Assembly (NCBI GenBank): GCA_015243575.1
Contig: CP042469.1
Span: 4,058,929-4,122,928 of the forward strand
Direction of reading: 5' to 3'
DNA: 64,000 nucleotides
Source: Clostridiales bacterium
GTDB taxonomy: Bacteria; Bacillota; Clostridia; Peptostreptococcales; Anaerovoracaceae
Part shown: one piece after another, positions 37,688 to 46,067 of the stretch
Position numbering within the stretch: position 1 is the first letter of the stretch
Layout: each line of letters begins with the position of its first letter
Translations under genes and position numbers: made by a program
Notes under the pieces: model-generated
Databases searched by the model: none
What the model saw: the letters and a program-made list of their open reading frames with translations, nothing else
What the model was told of the DNA's origin: nothing

Positions 37688-38755
37688 ATGTACGATAAAT
37701 TGGATTTCATCCAGGAAAAGTACGAGGAGCTCTCCCTTAAGGTGTCCGATCCTGAGGTTATCAACGACCAGACTGTATGGCAGAAGCACATCAAGGACAT
37801 GTCCGAAATGGAGCCCATCGTAAATAAATACAAAGAATATAAGAAGACAGTTGATGAACTGAAAAACACCAAGGAAATGCTCGGCGAAGGCGGCATGGAT
37901 GAGGAGCTTCGTGAACTGGCAAAGATGGAATTATCCGAGCTGGAAGAGAGGCAAGAAGTCTTAAGCAATGAGCTTCAAGTGCTTTTGCTTCCCAAAGACC
38001 CAAATGATGAAAAGAACGTAATTCTTGAAGTACGTGCAGGAACCGGCGGAGAAGAAGCCGGACTTTTCGGCAGCGACCTTTTGAGAATGTACATGAGATA
38101 TGCAGAACGACGCGGCTGGAAAATTGAGGTAATGGACATCAATGACACCGGCATCGGAGGAATTAAGGAAGCCGTTATTCTGATTAAAGGGAGAGGGGCT
38201 TATTCCAGACTGAAGTATGAAAGCGGTGTTCACAGAGTGCAGCGCGTACCGGAAACAGAATCCAGCGGAAGAATTCATACCTCTGCAGCTACCGTAGCAG
38301 TATTGCCGGAAATCGACGACGTTGAAGTGGATCTCAATCCAAATGATGTAAGAGTTGATGTTTACCGTGCGTCCGGAAACGGCGGTCAGTGCGTAAATAC
38401 CACAGACTCTGCAGTGCGGCTGACTCATATTCCAACGGGTCTTGTTGTCACATGCCAGGATGAAAAGTCCCAGATTAAGAATAAAGAAAAAGCATTCAAG
38501 GTATTAAGAGCCAGATTATATGACGCGAAGCTTCAGGAACAGAACAAGGAAATTTCCGAAGCAAGAAAGAGCCAGGTTGGCTCCGGTGATAGAAGTGAGC
38601 GTATCAGAACCTACAATTTCCCCCAGGGCCGTGTATCAGATCATAGAATCGGGCTAACACTATATAAACTCGATTACTTCCTGGACGGAGACCTGGATGA
38701 AATTATCGACGGGTTGATTACGTCCGATCAGGCGGAGAAAATGAAGAATTTCTAA
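37688..38755 (+). CDS. prfA: Peptide chain release factor 1
   Basis: Recognises UAA and UAG stop codons. The peptide anticodon PxT appears as PET within [16 protein letters not shown]. The catalytic GGQ is in [16 protein letters not shown]. Length 355 is standard. The neighbouring prmC product modifies the GGQ glutamine. TTAGGAGTAGAG provides the ribosome binding site. Confidence 0.97.
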   Translation: MYDKLDFIQEKYEELSLKVSDPEVINDQTVWQKHIKDMSEMEPIVNKYKEYKKTVDELKNTKEMLGEGGMDEELRELAKMELSELEERQEVLSNELQVLLLPKDPNDEKNVILEVRAGTGGEEAGLFGSDLLRMYMRYAERRGWKIEVMDINDTGIGGIKEAVILIKGRGAYSRLKYESGVHRVQRVPETESSGRIHTSAATVAVLPEIDDVEVDLNPNDVRVDVYRASGNGGQCVNTTDSAVRLTHIPTGLVVTCQDEKSQIKNKEKAFKVLRARLYDAKLQEQNKEISEARKSQVGSGDRSERIRTYNFPQGRVSDHRIGLTLYKLDYFLDGDLDEIIDGLITSDQAEKMKNF

Positions 38756-39081
38756 ATAAGGTATGCAACTGTCAGCAGGTTTTCTCCGAAAACACGGTCG
38801 CTTCCAGTTAACCAAAGCTCCGACGGTTTTCTATGAAAATCTGCCGACTGCCGCCGTATTTAAAATTCTCGGGGCGGAGGACGGTTTTCTACGAAAACGC
38901 ACACGCCGCGGCGCTTGAGGAAGTACAATTCCGGTTTGAGTATTTAAAATTCTCGGATGCTCGGACGGCTGGTAAAAAAATTTTGCGCAAAAGCCGGTTG
39001 GCAAGGAGTTTTCTCCTATGCCGAGGCGTTACATATCAGAAACTAAAACACAAACCATGATAAAAAGAAGGTTATAACCGG
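38756..39081. repeat. Intergenic repeat cluster between prfA and the Sua5 gene
   Basis: A GC-richer stretch holds several repeated elements. A near-palindrome of form GGTTTTCT-nn-GAAAAC occurs at 38777-38793, 38822-38839 and 38880-38897. A 17-base direct repeat GTATTTAAAATTCTCGG occurs at 38856-38872 and 38940-38956. AGGAGTTTTCTCCT lies near 39005. No credible gene is present: the plus-strand open frame at 38833-39060 simply translates the repeats. This looks like a REP-like or decayed mobile element. Confidence 0.65.
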
Positions 39082-40176
39082 ATGGAAACAAAAGTATTTG
39101 ATGTAAGAGATTTGAATAAACAGAATCTTGAGCAGAGCATTATCTATGATGAAGCGGAAGCCAATGAGAAGGTGGAAGCTGCGCTGGAGAAGATCGATGA
39201 GGCAGCCGGTATTCTTGCCGGTGGCGGACTTGTCGCGTTTCCTACGGAAACGGTTTACGGTCTGGGAGCCAACGCGCTGGATGGGGATGCTGTCGCTAAA
39301 ATTTATGAAGCTAAGGGACGACCGAGCGATAATCCGCTGATCGTGCATATTGCCAGAGCCAGCAACATCGGGGAATTGACTCCAGCTTTAACACCGAAAA
39401 TCATTCGGCTTGTAGATAATTTCTGGCCTGGTCCGCTGACCATTGTTTTGCCCAAGAAGCAGAATATTCCTGACATAACCACAGGGGGGCTGGATACTGT
39501 AGCGATACGGATGCCCGACGATCCTGTTGCGCTTGAAATGATCAAAAAAGCAGGCTGTCCAGTTGCGGCTCCAAGTGCCAATATTTCGGGAAGACCTAGC
39601 CCCACAAAAGGCGAACATGTGGTTAATGATTTGGACGGCAAGATTGATGCGATTCTTATTGGCAGTGATTGCAGAGTGGGAATTGAGTCTACCGTTTTGG
39701 ATCTGACCGGAGAGGTCCCGACCATATTGAGACCGGGGATTATAACTGCTGAGAATATAGAGGCTGCTATTGGCGGTAAAGTGGAAATGGATCCTGCTCT
39801 CTACGTGAACAGACCTAGGGATGTTTCTGATGGAGAGAACAATGACTTCATTCCGAAAGCACCTGGTATGAAATACACGCACTATGCTCCCAAGGCTGAG
39901 ATGACCGTAATAGAAGGACAGATTGACAGGGTAAAAAATGAAATTCAGCGGCTGAAGGGCCTGAATGAACGGCTAGGACTGAAGGTCGGTGTGATTCTCT
40001 TTGAGGAGAAGGCTTTTATCGAGGCAGCCCACGAATTCTTTGCAAAACTCAGGGATCTTGATGATGAGGGCGTAGACTTAATTTTAGCAGGTGCGTTAAG
40101 TGAGCAGGACGGGGTTGGCTTTGCAGTGATGAACAGAATGCTGAAATCGGCAGGTTACAACATCGCTAAGGTGTAA
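39082..40176 (+). CDS. tsaC: Threonylcarbamoyl-AMP synthase (Sua5 type)
   Basis: First enzyme of the universal t6A tRNA modification (threonine, bicarbonate and ATP to threonylcarbamoyl-AMP). The YrdC core shows GGLVAFPTETVYGLGANAL, KGRPSDNPLIVHIA and PVAAPSANISGRPSPT. The C-terminal 130 residues, beginning after the KAPGMKYTHYAPKA hinge, are the Sua5 domain, so this is the long two-domain form (also called ywlC). An unusual 35-residue N-terminal extension precedes the YrdC core. Confidence 0.93.
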   Translation: METKVFDVRDLNKQNLEQSIIYDEAEANEKVEAALEKIDEAAGILAGGGLVAFPTETVYGLGANALDGDAVAKIYEAKGRPSDNPLIVHIARASNIGELTPALTPKIIRLVDNFWPGPLTIVLPKKQNIPDITTGGLDTVAIRMPDDPVALEMIKKAGCPVAAPSANISGRPSPTKGEHVVNDLDGKIDAILIGSDCRVGIESTVLDLTGEVPTILRPGIITAENIEAAIGGKVEMDPALYVNRPRDVSDGENNDFIPKAPGMKYTHYAPKAEMTVIEGQIDRVKNEIQRLKGLNERLGLKVGVILFEEKAFIEAAHEFFAKLRDLDDEGVDLILAGALSEQDGVGFAVMNRMLKSAGYNIAKV

Positions 40177-40259
40177 ACGACCTTAGTCAGCGCAGGAATT
40201 GAAATGGCCCCCGAATTTTGTTGACGCGGAATTCAATTAATTATATGTGGAGGTGCAAT

Positions 40260-40694
40260 ATGAAAATTGCTTTGGCTGCAGATCATGGCGGCTTCGAACT
40301 CAAGGAAAAGGTGAAGGTTTATCTGCTGGACAAGGGCTATGAGGTGCTTGATTTGGGCAGTGATAACGGGGAGATCTCAGTGGATTATCCAAACTATGGG
40401 AAACTCTGTGGTGAAACCGTTGTTAAGGGAGAAGCGGACAAAGGGATTGTCGTATGCGGAACCGGAATCGGTATTTCCATCGCGGCCAACAAGGTCAAAG
40501 GAATCCGCTGCGCTCTTTGCACCAATGTTTTCATGGCAGAAATGGCCAGCAAACACAACAATGCCAATATTCTTTCTCTCGGAGGAAGAGTGCTTGACAC
40601 AGAGCTTGCGCTTGAAATTGTTCATACTTGGCTTACTACGGAATTTGAAGGAGGCCGGCACCAAACAAGAGTCGATATGCTTGACTGCATATAA
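40260..40694 (+). CDS. rpiB: Ribose-5-phosphate isomerase B
   Basis: Pentose-phosphate isomerase of the RpiB/LacAB fold. KIALAADHGGFELKE at the N-terminus, GIVVCGTGIGISIAANK with the catalytic cysteine, and the conserved RCALCTNVFMA and HNNANILSLGGR blocks are all present. 144 residues. ATG 40260 is chosen because GGAGGTG precedes it by five bases; an upstream TTG would add a non-conserved tail. Confidence 0.95.
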   Translation: MKIALAADHGGFELKEKVKVYLLDKGYEVLDLGSDNGEISVDYPNYGKLCGETVVKGEADKGIVVCGTGIGISIAANKVKGIRCALCTNVFMAEMASKHNNANILSLGGRVLDTELALEIVHTWLTTEFEGGRHQTRVDMLDCI

Positions 40695-40758
40695 GGCTAT
40701 GCCGGAAACTGACCGCGAAAAAGATATATTGAATAAAGATAAAGAGGGGCTTGATTCA

Positions 40759-40857
40759 GGTCGAGCTAGTTCGCAGTGAAAATCTACAAATTGCTAATTT
40801 GTGATTTTCTTGCATAAGTTCGCCAGGCAATTTGCTATGCAAATTGGTCGAGCTAGT
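40759..40857 (+). repeat. Two hairpins flanked by 12-bp direct repeats upstream of upp
   Basis: GGTCGAGCTAGT occurs at 40759-40770 and again at 40846-40857. Between them lie a 14-bp hairpin with a single bulge (40778-40809, GAAAATC-t-ACAAATT with its complement) and a perfect 8-bp hairpin CAATTTGC/GCAAATTG with a TAT loop (40828-40846). The right repeat ends just before the GGAGG of upp. It may be a regulatory leader or an inserted repeat element. Confidence 0.6.
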
Positions 40858-40873
40858 ATATGGAGGTATTCTA

Positions 40874-41503
40874 ATGGGAAAAGTTTATGTATTTGATCAT
40901 CCGTTAATTCAGCACAAAACTGCAATGATTCGTGATAAAAACACCAGCGTTAAGGATTTTAGAGAGCTTGTGAGAGAAATTTCAATGCTCATGGCTTATG
41001 AAGTAACCAGGGATCTTCCGTTAATGGATGTGGAAGTTGAAACGCCCCTTTGTAAGGCTACCTTGAAGATGCTTCAGGGTGAGGATATCGCCATTGTACC
41101 TATTTTAAGAGCAGGCCTGGGCATGGTTGACGGAATGCTGGAACTGATCCCCAACGCAAAAGTGGGACATATCGGCTTATATCGTGACCCGGAGACTCAT
41201 CTGCCGGTAGAATATTATTGCAAATTACCTTCCGACATCGGAAACAGACAGGTGATCGTTGTAGATCCCATGCTGGCAACAGGCGGCTCCGCAGCGGCAG
41301 CCATCGATTTTATCAAGGACAGAGGTGCAAAGAAAGTGGCGTTTATGTGTCTGATTGCAGCACCTGAGGGAATTGAAGTATTACAGGAAAAGCATCCTGA
41401 TGTTGACATCTACATTGCAGCCAAAGACAGCTACCTCAACGATCACAAGTATATCGTGCCGGGTCTTGGTGATGCAGGAGACAGATTATTCGGAACGAAA
41501 TGA
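40874..41503 (+). CDS. upp: Uracil phosphoribosyltransferase
   Basis: Salvages uracil to UMP with PRPP. Conserved [17 protein letters not shown] at the N-terminus, [12 protein letters not shown], and the PRPP-binding [14 protein letters not shown] are present. 209 residues, standard. ATG 40874 follows TGGAGGTATTCTA; the longer upstream reading frame is not conserved. The tyrS gene begins 44 bases downstream and is probably read from the same transcript. Confidence 0.96.
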   Translation: MGKVYVFDHPLIQHKTAMIRDKNTSVKDFRELVREISMLMAYEVTRDLPLMDVEVETPLCKATLKMLQGEDIAIVPILRAGLGMVDGMLELIPNAKVGHIGLYRDPETHLPVEYYCKLPSDIGNRQVIVVDPMLATGGSAAAAIDFIKDRGAKKVAFMCLIAAPEGIEVLQEKHPDVDIYIAAKDSYLNDHKYIVPGLGDAGDRLFGTK

Positions 41504-41547
41504 ATTCTTTGAAATAATAGATTGATACGGAAAAATAGAGGTTTGAT

Positions 41548-42795
41548 ATGATGGAAACAGCACAAGAGAGAAACGTATACGACGTTCTAAAGGAAAGAGG
41601 CCTAATCAAGCAGACAACCCATGAGGATCAAATTCGTGAACTGCTGGGCAAGGAAAAGGTGACCTTCTATATTGGGTTTGACCCCACGGCAGACAGTCTT
41701 CATGTAGGACACTTCATGCAGATCATCATTATGATGTACATGCAGAAATACGGTCATAAGCCTATCGCACTTGTTGGGGGCGGCACTGCCATGGTAGGGG
41801 ATCCTTCCGGCAGAACAGACATGCGGCAGATGATGACCAAGGACACCATCAGAGAAAATAGCGATAAGTTTAAGAAGACCTTCGGTAAGTTTATCAATTT
41901 TGATGACGACAAGGCCATTATTGTCAATAATGCGGATTGGCTCCTGGAGCTAAATTACGTTGAGTTTATCAGAGATATCGGAAGACATTTCTCCGTCAAC
42001 AGAATGCTTACGGCAGAGTGCTTTAAGCAGCGTCTTGAGACGGGACTTTCCTTCTTGGAATTCAATTATATGCTCATGCAGTCCTACGATTTCCTGGAAC
42101 TGTACAGACGTCACAATTGTAAAATGCAGTTTGGCGGAGACGATCAGTGGTCCAACATCATTCAGGGCGTTGATCTTGTAAGACGTGAAATGGGCGAGCA
42201 GGTTTTCGGAATGACCTTTGCGCTGCTTCTTACCAGTGAAGGAAAGAAGATGGGCAAAACTCAGAAGGGTGCGCTCTGGCTTGATCCGGAGAAGACATCT
42301 CCTTACGAGTTCTATCAGTACTGGAGAAATGTTGAGGATGCTGACGTAAGAACCTGTCTTTCCATGCTGACGTTCCTGCCAATGGAACAAGTGGAAGAGC
42401 TTTCAGCACTCAAGGATGCAGAAATTAATAAAGCCAAAGAAATCCTCGCATTCGAGGTGACTAAGCTGGTTCATGGAGAAGAAGAGGCTGCTAAGGCTCA
42501 GGATGCGGCAAGAGCATTGTTTTCCGGAGGAGCAAGTCTTGAAAACGTGCCCAAAACTCAGATTCCTGCTTCCCGCTTTGAAGGCGAAGGCGTTGGTGTT
42601 GTAGGTCTCATTGCAGAACTGAAGCTCGTATCCAGCAAGGGTGACGGTTTCAGAACCATTGAGCAGGGCGGACTGACCATCGACGACGTAAAAGTCACAG
42701 ATGCTAAACTGATGATTACCAAGGATATGTTCCAGGATGGCAAGATCCTGATCAAAAAAGGAAAGAAGACGTTCCACTTGGTTGAACTCTTATAA
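41548..42795 (+). CDS. tyrS: Tyrosyl-tRNA synthetase
   Basis: Class I synthetase. The HIGH-type motif appears as HVGHF near residue 52 and the KMSKS loop as KKMGKTQ near residue 234. [16 protein letters not shown] and [11 protein letters not shown] are TyrRS-specific. The C-terminal S4-like domain ends at residue 415. There is only a 44-base spacer from upp and no T-box leader, unlike many Bacillota tyrS genes. A hairpin terminator follows. Confidence 0.96.
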   Translation: MMETAQERNVYDVLKERGLIKQTTHEDQIRELLGKEKVTFYIGFDPTADSLHVGHFMQIIIMMYMQKYGHKPIALVGGGTAMVGDPSGRTDMRQMMTKDTIRENSDKFKKTFGKFINFDDDKAIIVNNADWLLELNYVEFIRDIGRHFSVNRMLTAECFKQRLETGLSFLEFNYMLMQSYDFLELYRRHNCKMQFGGDDQWSNIIQGVDLVRREMGEQVFGMTFALLLTSEGKKMGKTQKGALWLDPEKTSPYEFYQYWRNVEDADVRTCLSMLTFLPMEQVEELSALKDAEINKAKEILAFEVTKLVHGEEEAAKAQDAARALFSGGASLENVPKTQIPASRFEGEGVGVVGLIAELKLVSSKGDGFRTIEQGGLTIDDVKVTDAKLMITKDMFQDGKILIKKGKKTFHLVELL

Positions 42796-42808
42796 GAAGA
42801 ACAAAATT

Positions 42809-42838
42809 AAATGACATGGCTCCGGCCATGTCATTTTG
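42809..42838 (+). terminator. Hairpin terminator after tyrS
   Basis: AAATGACATGGC pairs with GCCATGTCATTT around a TCCG tetraloop. The T tract is short (TTTTGAT). Confidence 0.75.
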
Positions 42839-42895
42839 ATATCGTTCGATTAATTTATAATCTTAAGTTTTGAATTTAATTTTGAATTGGGATTA

Positions 42896-43429
42896 TCAGT
42901 GCTCCTCAATGAGTCGCAGAGTTTCCCTTACCCATTGAAGTTCCGCGTCATAATGAAGCTGGTGATGGTTGAAGATGATCCTTGCGGAAGTATTCATTTC
43001 ATCCGGTAGAAACTGCAGCGTTTCAAGTTTGTGTTGATGGATGGTTTCGATGGAGTGATTGAGTCTCACTTCGTAGGCACGGAGGCTAGAGGTGAGCTTT
43101 TCGGTATCCAGATGATCCGAGAAGAAGAATGCCCCATCTGAGGCAAACAAAGGTCGATATTCAAATTCAAGCAGTTGATCTAAAAGGTTTTTGAATTCCT
43201 GAATGCCTTTCTCAGTCACCGTATAAACGGTCTTTTCCGGCCGGCTTCCCGGCTTTTCTCTGGAAGCCATCAGATAGCCGTCTGCCTCCATTCTTTCCAG
43301 GTGATAGTAAATGGTGGGGAGCTTGATTTGTGTAAAATCCGACAACTGATCCAAAATCAATTTTCTAATCTGATATCCGTGCTGTGGTCCGAATCGAAGC
43401 AGCAGCCCCAGAATGTAAAGAGGTATCAT
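42896..43429 (-). CDS. PadR-family transcriptional regulator
   Basis: The N-terminal winged helix (ILGLLLRFGPQHGYQIRKLI, KLPTIYYHLERMEADGYL) and basic wing (EKPGSRPEKTVYTVTEKG) are typical of PadR. The C-terminal 80 residues form the helical dimerisation domain of the long PadR (Vir_act_alpha_C) group. 177 residues. It is downstream of a methyltransferase gene on the same strand. It could regulate the 44199-44283 operator region, but that is inference. Confidence 0.88.
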   Translation of the reverse strand: MIPLYILGLLLRFGPQHGYQIRKLILDQLSDFTQIKLPTIYYHLERMEADGYLMASREKPGSRPEKTVYTVTEKGIQEFKNLLDQLLEFEYRPLFASDGAFFFSDHLDTEKLTSSLRAYEVRLNHSIETIHQHKLETLQFLPDEMNTSARIIFNHHQLHYDAELQWVRETLRLIEEH

Positions 43430-43532
43430 GGTTTTTTCCTTTCGGTACAGTTCAGAAATAAACTTAAATGAAATTCCTTACTCCTATTATACCAAAAAAA
43501 CAAGGCCTTTCCTCCTCTAATTTTGTCTTTCT

Positions 43533-44198
43533 CTATCTCGGTTTTCGTCCCGATACGGTGAGCCCGCAAAAATCCTTGTGAACCAAGATCTCCTGAAAAT
43601 TGGAGGACGCGATTAACTGCTCCGCCTCCTTTATGGTATAGGCTGCAGATAGAGATGTAAGCATGCCGGGTCGTATCTCCTTTGGCCTTGCAGAAAAGTA
43701 AAGAAAGCCTTTGGTCAGGAGATTTACATCTCGGCGGAGGTCGGAAATACAGAAGATTCCACCTGGCTTTAGCACCCGATGGATTTCGCGAAGCGCCAGA
43801 ATGGGGTCCTCCCATTCATGAAGAGAGCCATTGGAAAATACAGCATCATAGCAATAATCGGGAAACGGCATAGACATGCAGTTTCCTTGTGTGTAGCTCA
43901 CCCGATGAGCAAGGTTATATTCTTTTGCATTTCCTTCTGCAATGCGAATCATAGCCGGACTGATCTCTAACCCAGTCAATGTAGCGTTCTTCGCACTCTT
44001 TAGCCATTCCAGCCCGACATAACCGGGGCCAGGTCCAATCTCCAGAACCCTGCCGCCTGTGATTCCTGCCTTAATAAAGCTTTCTACACCGTTCCAACCC
44101 TTATCTCTCATTCCTCTTGCAAACTGGTCAAATAGTTCAACTGTCAGCTCATTTTGTATTCCCGCATTGGTTTCAATTTTCCTTTGTTTTAAGCCCAT
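43533..44198 (-). CDS. Class I SAM-dependent methyltransferase
   Basis: SAM motif I GRVLEIGPGPGYVGLEWL, AVFSNGSLHEWEDP and HRVLKPGGIFCISDLRRD mark a Methyltransf_11-type small-molecule methyltransferase of the UbiE/MenG-like group. 221 residues. No quinone or other pathway genes are nearby, so the substrate is unknown. Its promoter region contains a remarkable 15-bp inverted repeat. Confidence 0.87.
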   Translation of the reverse strand: MGLKQRKIETNAGIQNELTVELFDQFARGMRDKGWNGVESFIKAGITGGRVLEIGPGPGYVGLEWLKSAKNATLTGLEISPAMIRIAEGNAKEYNLAHRVSYTQGNCMSMPFPDYCYDAVFSNGSLHEWEDPILALREIHRVLKPGGIFCISDLRRDVNLLTKGFLYFSARPKEIRPGMLTSLSAAYTIKEAEQLIASSNFQEILVHKDFCGLTVSGRKPR

Positions 44199-44223
44199 GT
44201 TACAAATTCCTCCTTATAAATAA

Positions 44224-44263
44224 ATAGTCAGTACTGAGCATCATTATACTCAGTACTGACTAT
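44224..44263. promoter_or_regulatory. Perfect 15-bp inverted repeat, probable operator
   Basis: ATAGTCAGTACTGAG at 44224-44238 is the exact reverse complement of 44249-44263, with a 10-base spacer. Each arm itself contains the 8-bp palindrome CAGTACTG, and the two palindrome centres are 22 bases (about two helical turns) apart. It lies 25 bases upstream of the methyltransferase start and 20 bases from the end of the FMN reductase. Confidence 0.75.
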
Positions 44264-44283
44264 ACGTCAAGGGGTATTTGTAA

Positions 44284-44835
44284 TTATCGAAGTGTTTTCA
44301 GTGCGGTGCTCCATGCTATGACCTGCGAGAAAAGGCCATCCAGCGACTTTTCATGACGCGGATCCGGTGCAAAAGCACCATCTTTGAAATCGGTGAACAG
44401 AGAGAGCATTACTTGATCTACGACATCAGCGATTTTCAGCTGGGACATGATCGGACGGAGAGATTCGACCGCTCTTGCACCGCCGATGGCGCCGTAGCTG
44501 ACAAAACCAGCAGCCTTGTTGGTCCATTCAATATATAGGTAATCAAGGGCATTTTTCAGGGCACCTGAAGTAGCGTGGTTGTATTCCGGTGTCACAAATA
44601 CAAAACCGTCGAATTCAGCAATCTTTGCCGCCCATTTCTTGGTATGATCTTTGGTATACTGCTGCATTGCCGCAGGATAAGGCTCCTCAAGGAGCGGCAG
44701 ATTATAATCAAGCAGATCAACCAGCTCAAACTCTGCATCTGCTCTTTTCTTTGATTGCTCAAATACCCATTTTCCTACCGCTTCTCCAGCACGACCAGGA
44801 CGGGTGCTCCCAATAATAATTCCAATTTTGATCAT
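44284..44835 (-). CDS. NADPH-dependent FMN reductase family protein
   Basis: Flavodoxin-like quinone/FMN reductase. IKIGIIIGSTRPGRAGEAV is the phosphate loop. FVFVTPEYNHATSGALKNALDYL is the flavin-binding signature of the NADPH_dep_FMN_red family. 183 residues. ATG 44835 has GGAGG upstream at ideal spacing. It lies on the same strand as the methyltransferase and PadR genes but is separated from them by the inverted repeat. Confidence 0.9.
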   Translation of the reverse strand: MIKIGIIIGSTRPGRAGEAVGKWVFEQSKKRADAEFELVDLLDYNLPLLEEPYPAAMQQYTKDHTKKWAAKIAEFDGFVFVTPEYNHATSGALKNALDYLYIEWTNKAAGFVSYGAIGGARAVESLRPIMSQLKIADVVDQVMLSLFTDFKDGAFAPDPRHEKSLDGLFSQVIAWSTALKTLR

Positions 44836-45235
44836 TTTTACTCCTCCTTTTCGTTTGGGAAATGCTGATTCTTTCCAGATACACATTTCCATGAAACCAA
44901 TGCTTCATAAGATCTATTCAACATGATTGTGATAGAAATTTTTTCTTCTACTTCAAATCATGTGTTAATCCTAACTAATTTATACCAACAATTGGAGTAT
45001 ATAAGCGCTTTTATCATAAAAATTCTTAAAAAACTTTCTCAGCTGAATAGAATTATCAGCCACCTTTTTTATTTATTCGACAAAATCTTAAGTTTTTCGT
45101 AAGGTTTTTTATGCAACCTTTCCGTAGGAATACCGTCTAATATATGATAGAATCATTAGACAATATATGGGATTTGGAACATATCCTCTTATAGCAAGGA
45201 GGGTAAAGACTACGCAGAACAAAAAGGGGAAAATT
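44836..45235. promoter_or_regulatory. Divergent regulatory region with inverted repeat
   Basis: A 400-base region between the FMN reductase and the ABC operon. GTCTAAT at 45135-45141 and ATTAGAC at 45155-45161 form a 7-bp inverted repeat around TATATGATAG, a plausible -10 region, so it could be a repressor or activator site for the ABC operon. The remainder is AT-rich with no gene visible. Confidence 0.45.
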
Positions 45236-45937
45236 ATGGAGCCGTTCATTCAAGTCAAAAATGTCCGCAAGGTTTATCGGATGGGAGAGGAACGCGTCGT
45301 TGCTTTGGACAATGTGAGCCTTGATATTTTTAAAGGTGAAGTTGTCTGTTTTCTTGGATCTTCAGGCTCAGGAAAATCGACATTTCTAAATATGGTCGCG
45401 GGGCTGGAAAAGCCTACCAAAGGGGAAATTCACATTGGAGGAATTCCGATCCATACACTGAATGAAGAGAATATTACTCTTTTCAGACAGAAGAATATTG
45501 GATTCATCTTTCAGGCATATCATCTTCTGCCCATGTTTACAGCAGTCGAAAATGTCAGTCTATCGCTGATTTTTGCTGGTGTTGAGAAAAAGAAACGAGA
45601 GAAGATGGCAAAAGAGACCTTGGCGGAGGTAGGTCTAACCGGGTATGAAAATCGAAAGCCGTCGCAGATGAGCGGAGGCCAGCAGCAAAGGGTCGGCATT
45701 GCCAGAGCCCTGGTAGGAAACCCAAAGATTATCTTCGCGGATGAGCCTACCGGAAATCTGGATACCCATACTTCGAAAGAAGTAATGGAGATCATGATGC
45801 GCAAAGTCAGGGAATTTAACGGGACGCTGATCATCGTAACCCATGACAAAAAGATTGCAGAGTATGCGGACCGGGTGGTTACCATACAGGATGGCAATAT
45901 TCTGTCCATTGAGGATAATCGGGAGAAAAGTCCGTAA
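45236..45937 (+). CDS. ABC transporter ATPase (MacB/LolD type)
   Basis: Walker A FLGSSGSGKSTF, signature QMSGGQQQRVGIARALVG, Walker B IIFADEPTGNLD and switch ITHDKK-like text (IIVTHDKKIAEYA) define the MacB/LolD/FtsE-type ATPase that drives mechanotransmission permeases. 233 residues. ATG 45236 has AGGGGA five bases before it; an in-frame ATG at 45167 lacks a ribosome binding site. It is first in a three-gene operon with an extracellular adaptor and an FtsX-like permease. Confidence 0.93.
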   Translation: MEPFIQVKNVRKVYRMGEERVVALDNVSLDIFKGEVVCFLGSSGSGKSTFLNMVAGLEKPTKGEIHIGGIPIHTLNEENITLFRQKNIGFIFQAYHLLPMFTAVENVSLSLIFAGVEKKKREKMAKETLAEVGLTGYENRKPSQMSGGQQQRVGIARALVGNPKIIFADEPTGNLDTHTSKEVMEIMMRKVREFNGTLIIVTHDKKIAEYADRVVTIQDGNILSIEDNREKSP

Positions 45938-46067
45938 ACAACCCGAAAGATGCGAATACAAGGCCTTCGGCCAGAGATTGATAAAGGAAGCAGGGCTTTC
46001 CTTCTAAGATTAATGAAAGCCAGACCAATGATCAATATAAAATATGCAAAAGTGTGTGAGGGAAAAT

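Noticed and set aside
38833-39060. Open frame between prfA and the Sua5 gene
   Set aside because: It encodes only the translated intergenic repeats (two YLKFS copies) and lacks a ribosome binding site.
41504-41547. T-box leader for tyrS
   Set aside because: Only 44 bases separate upp and tyrS, far too few for a T-box.
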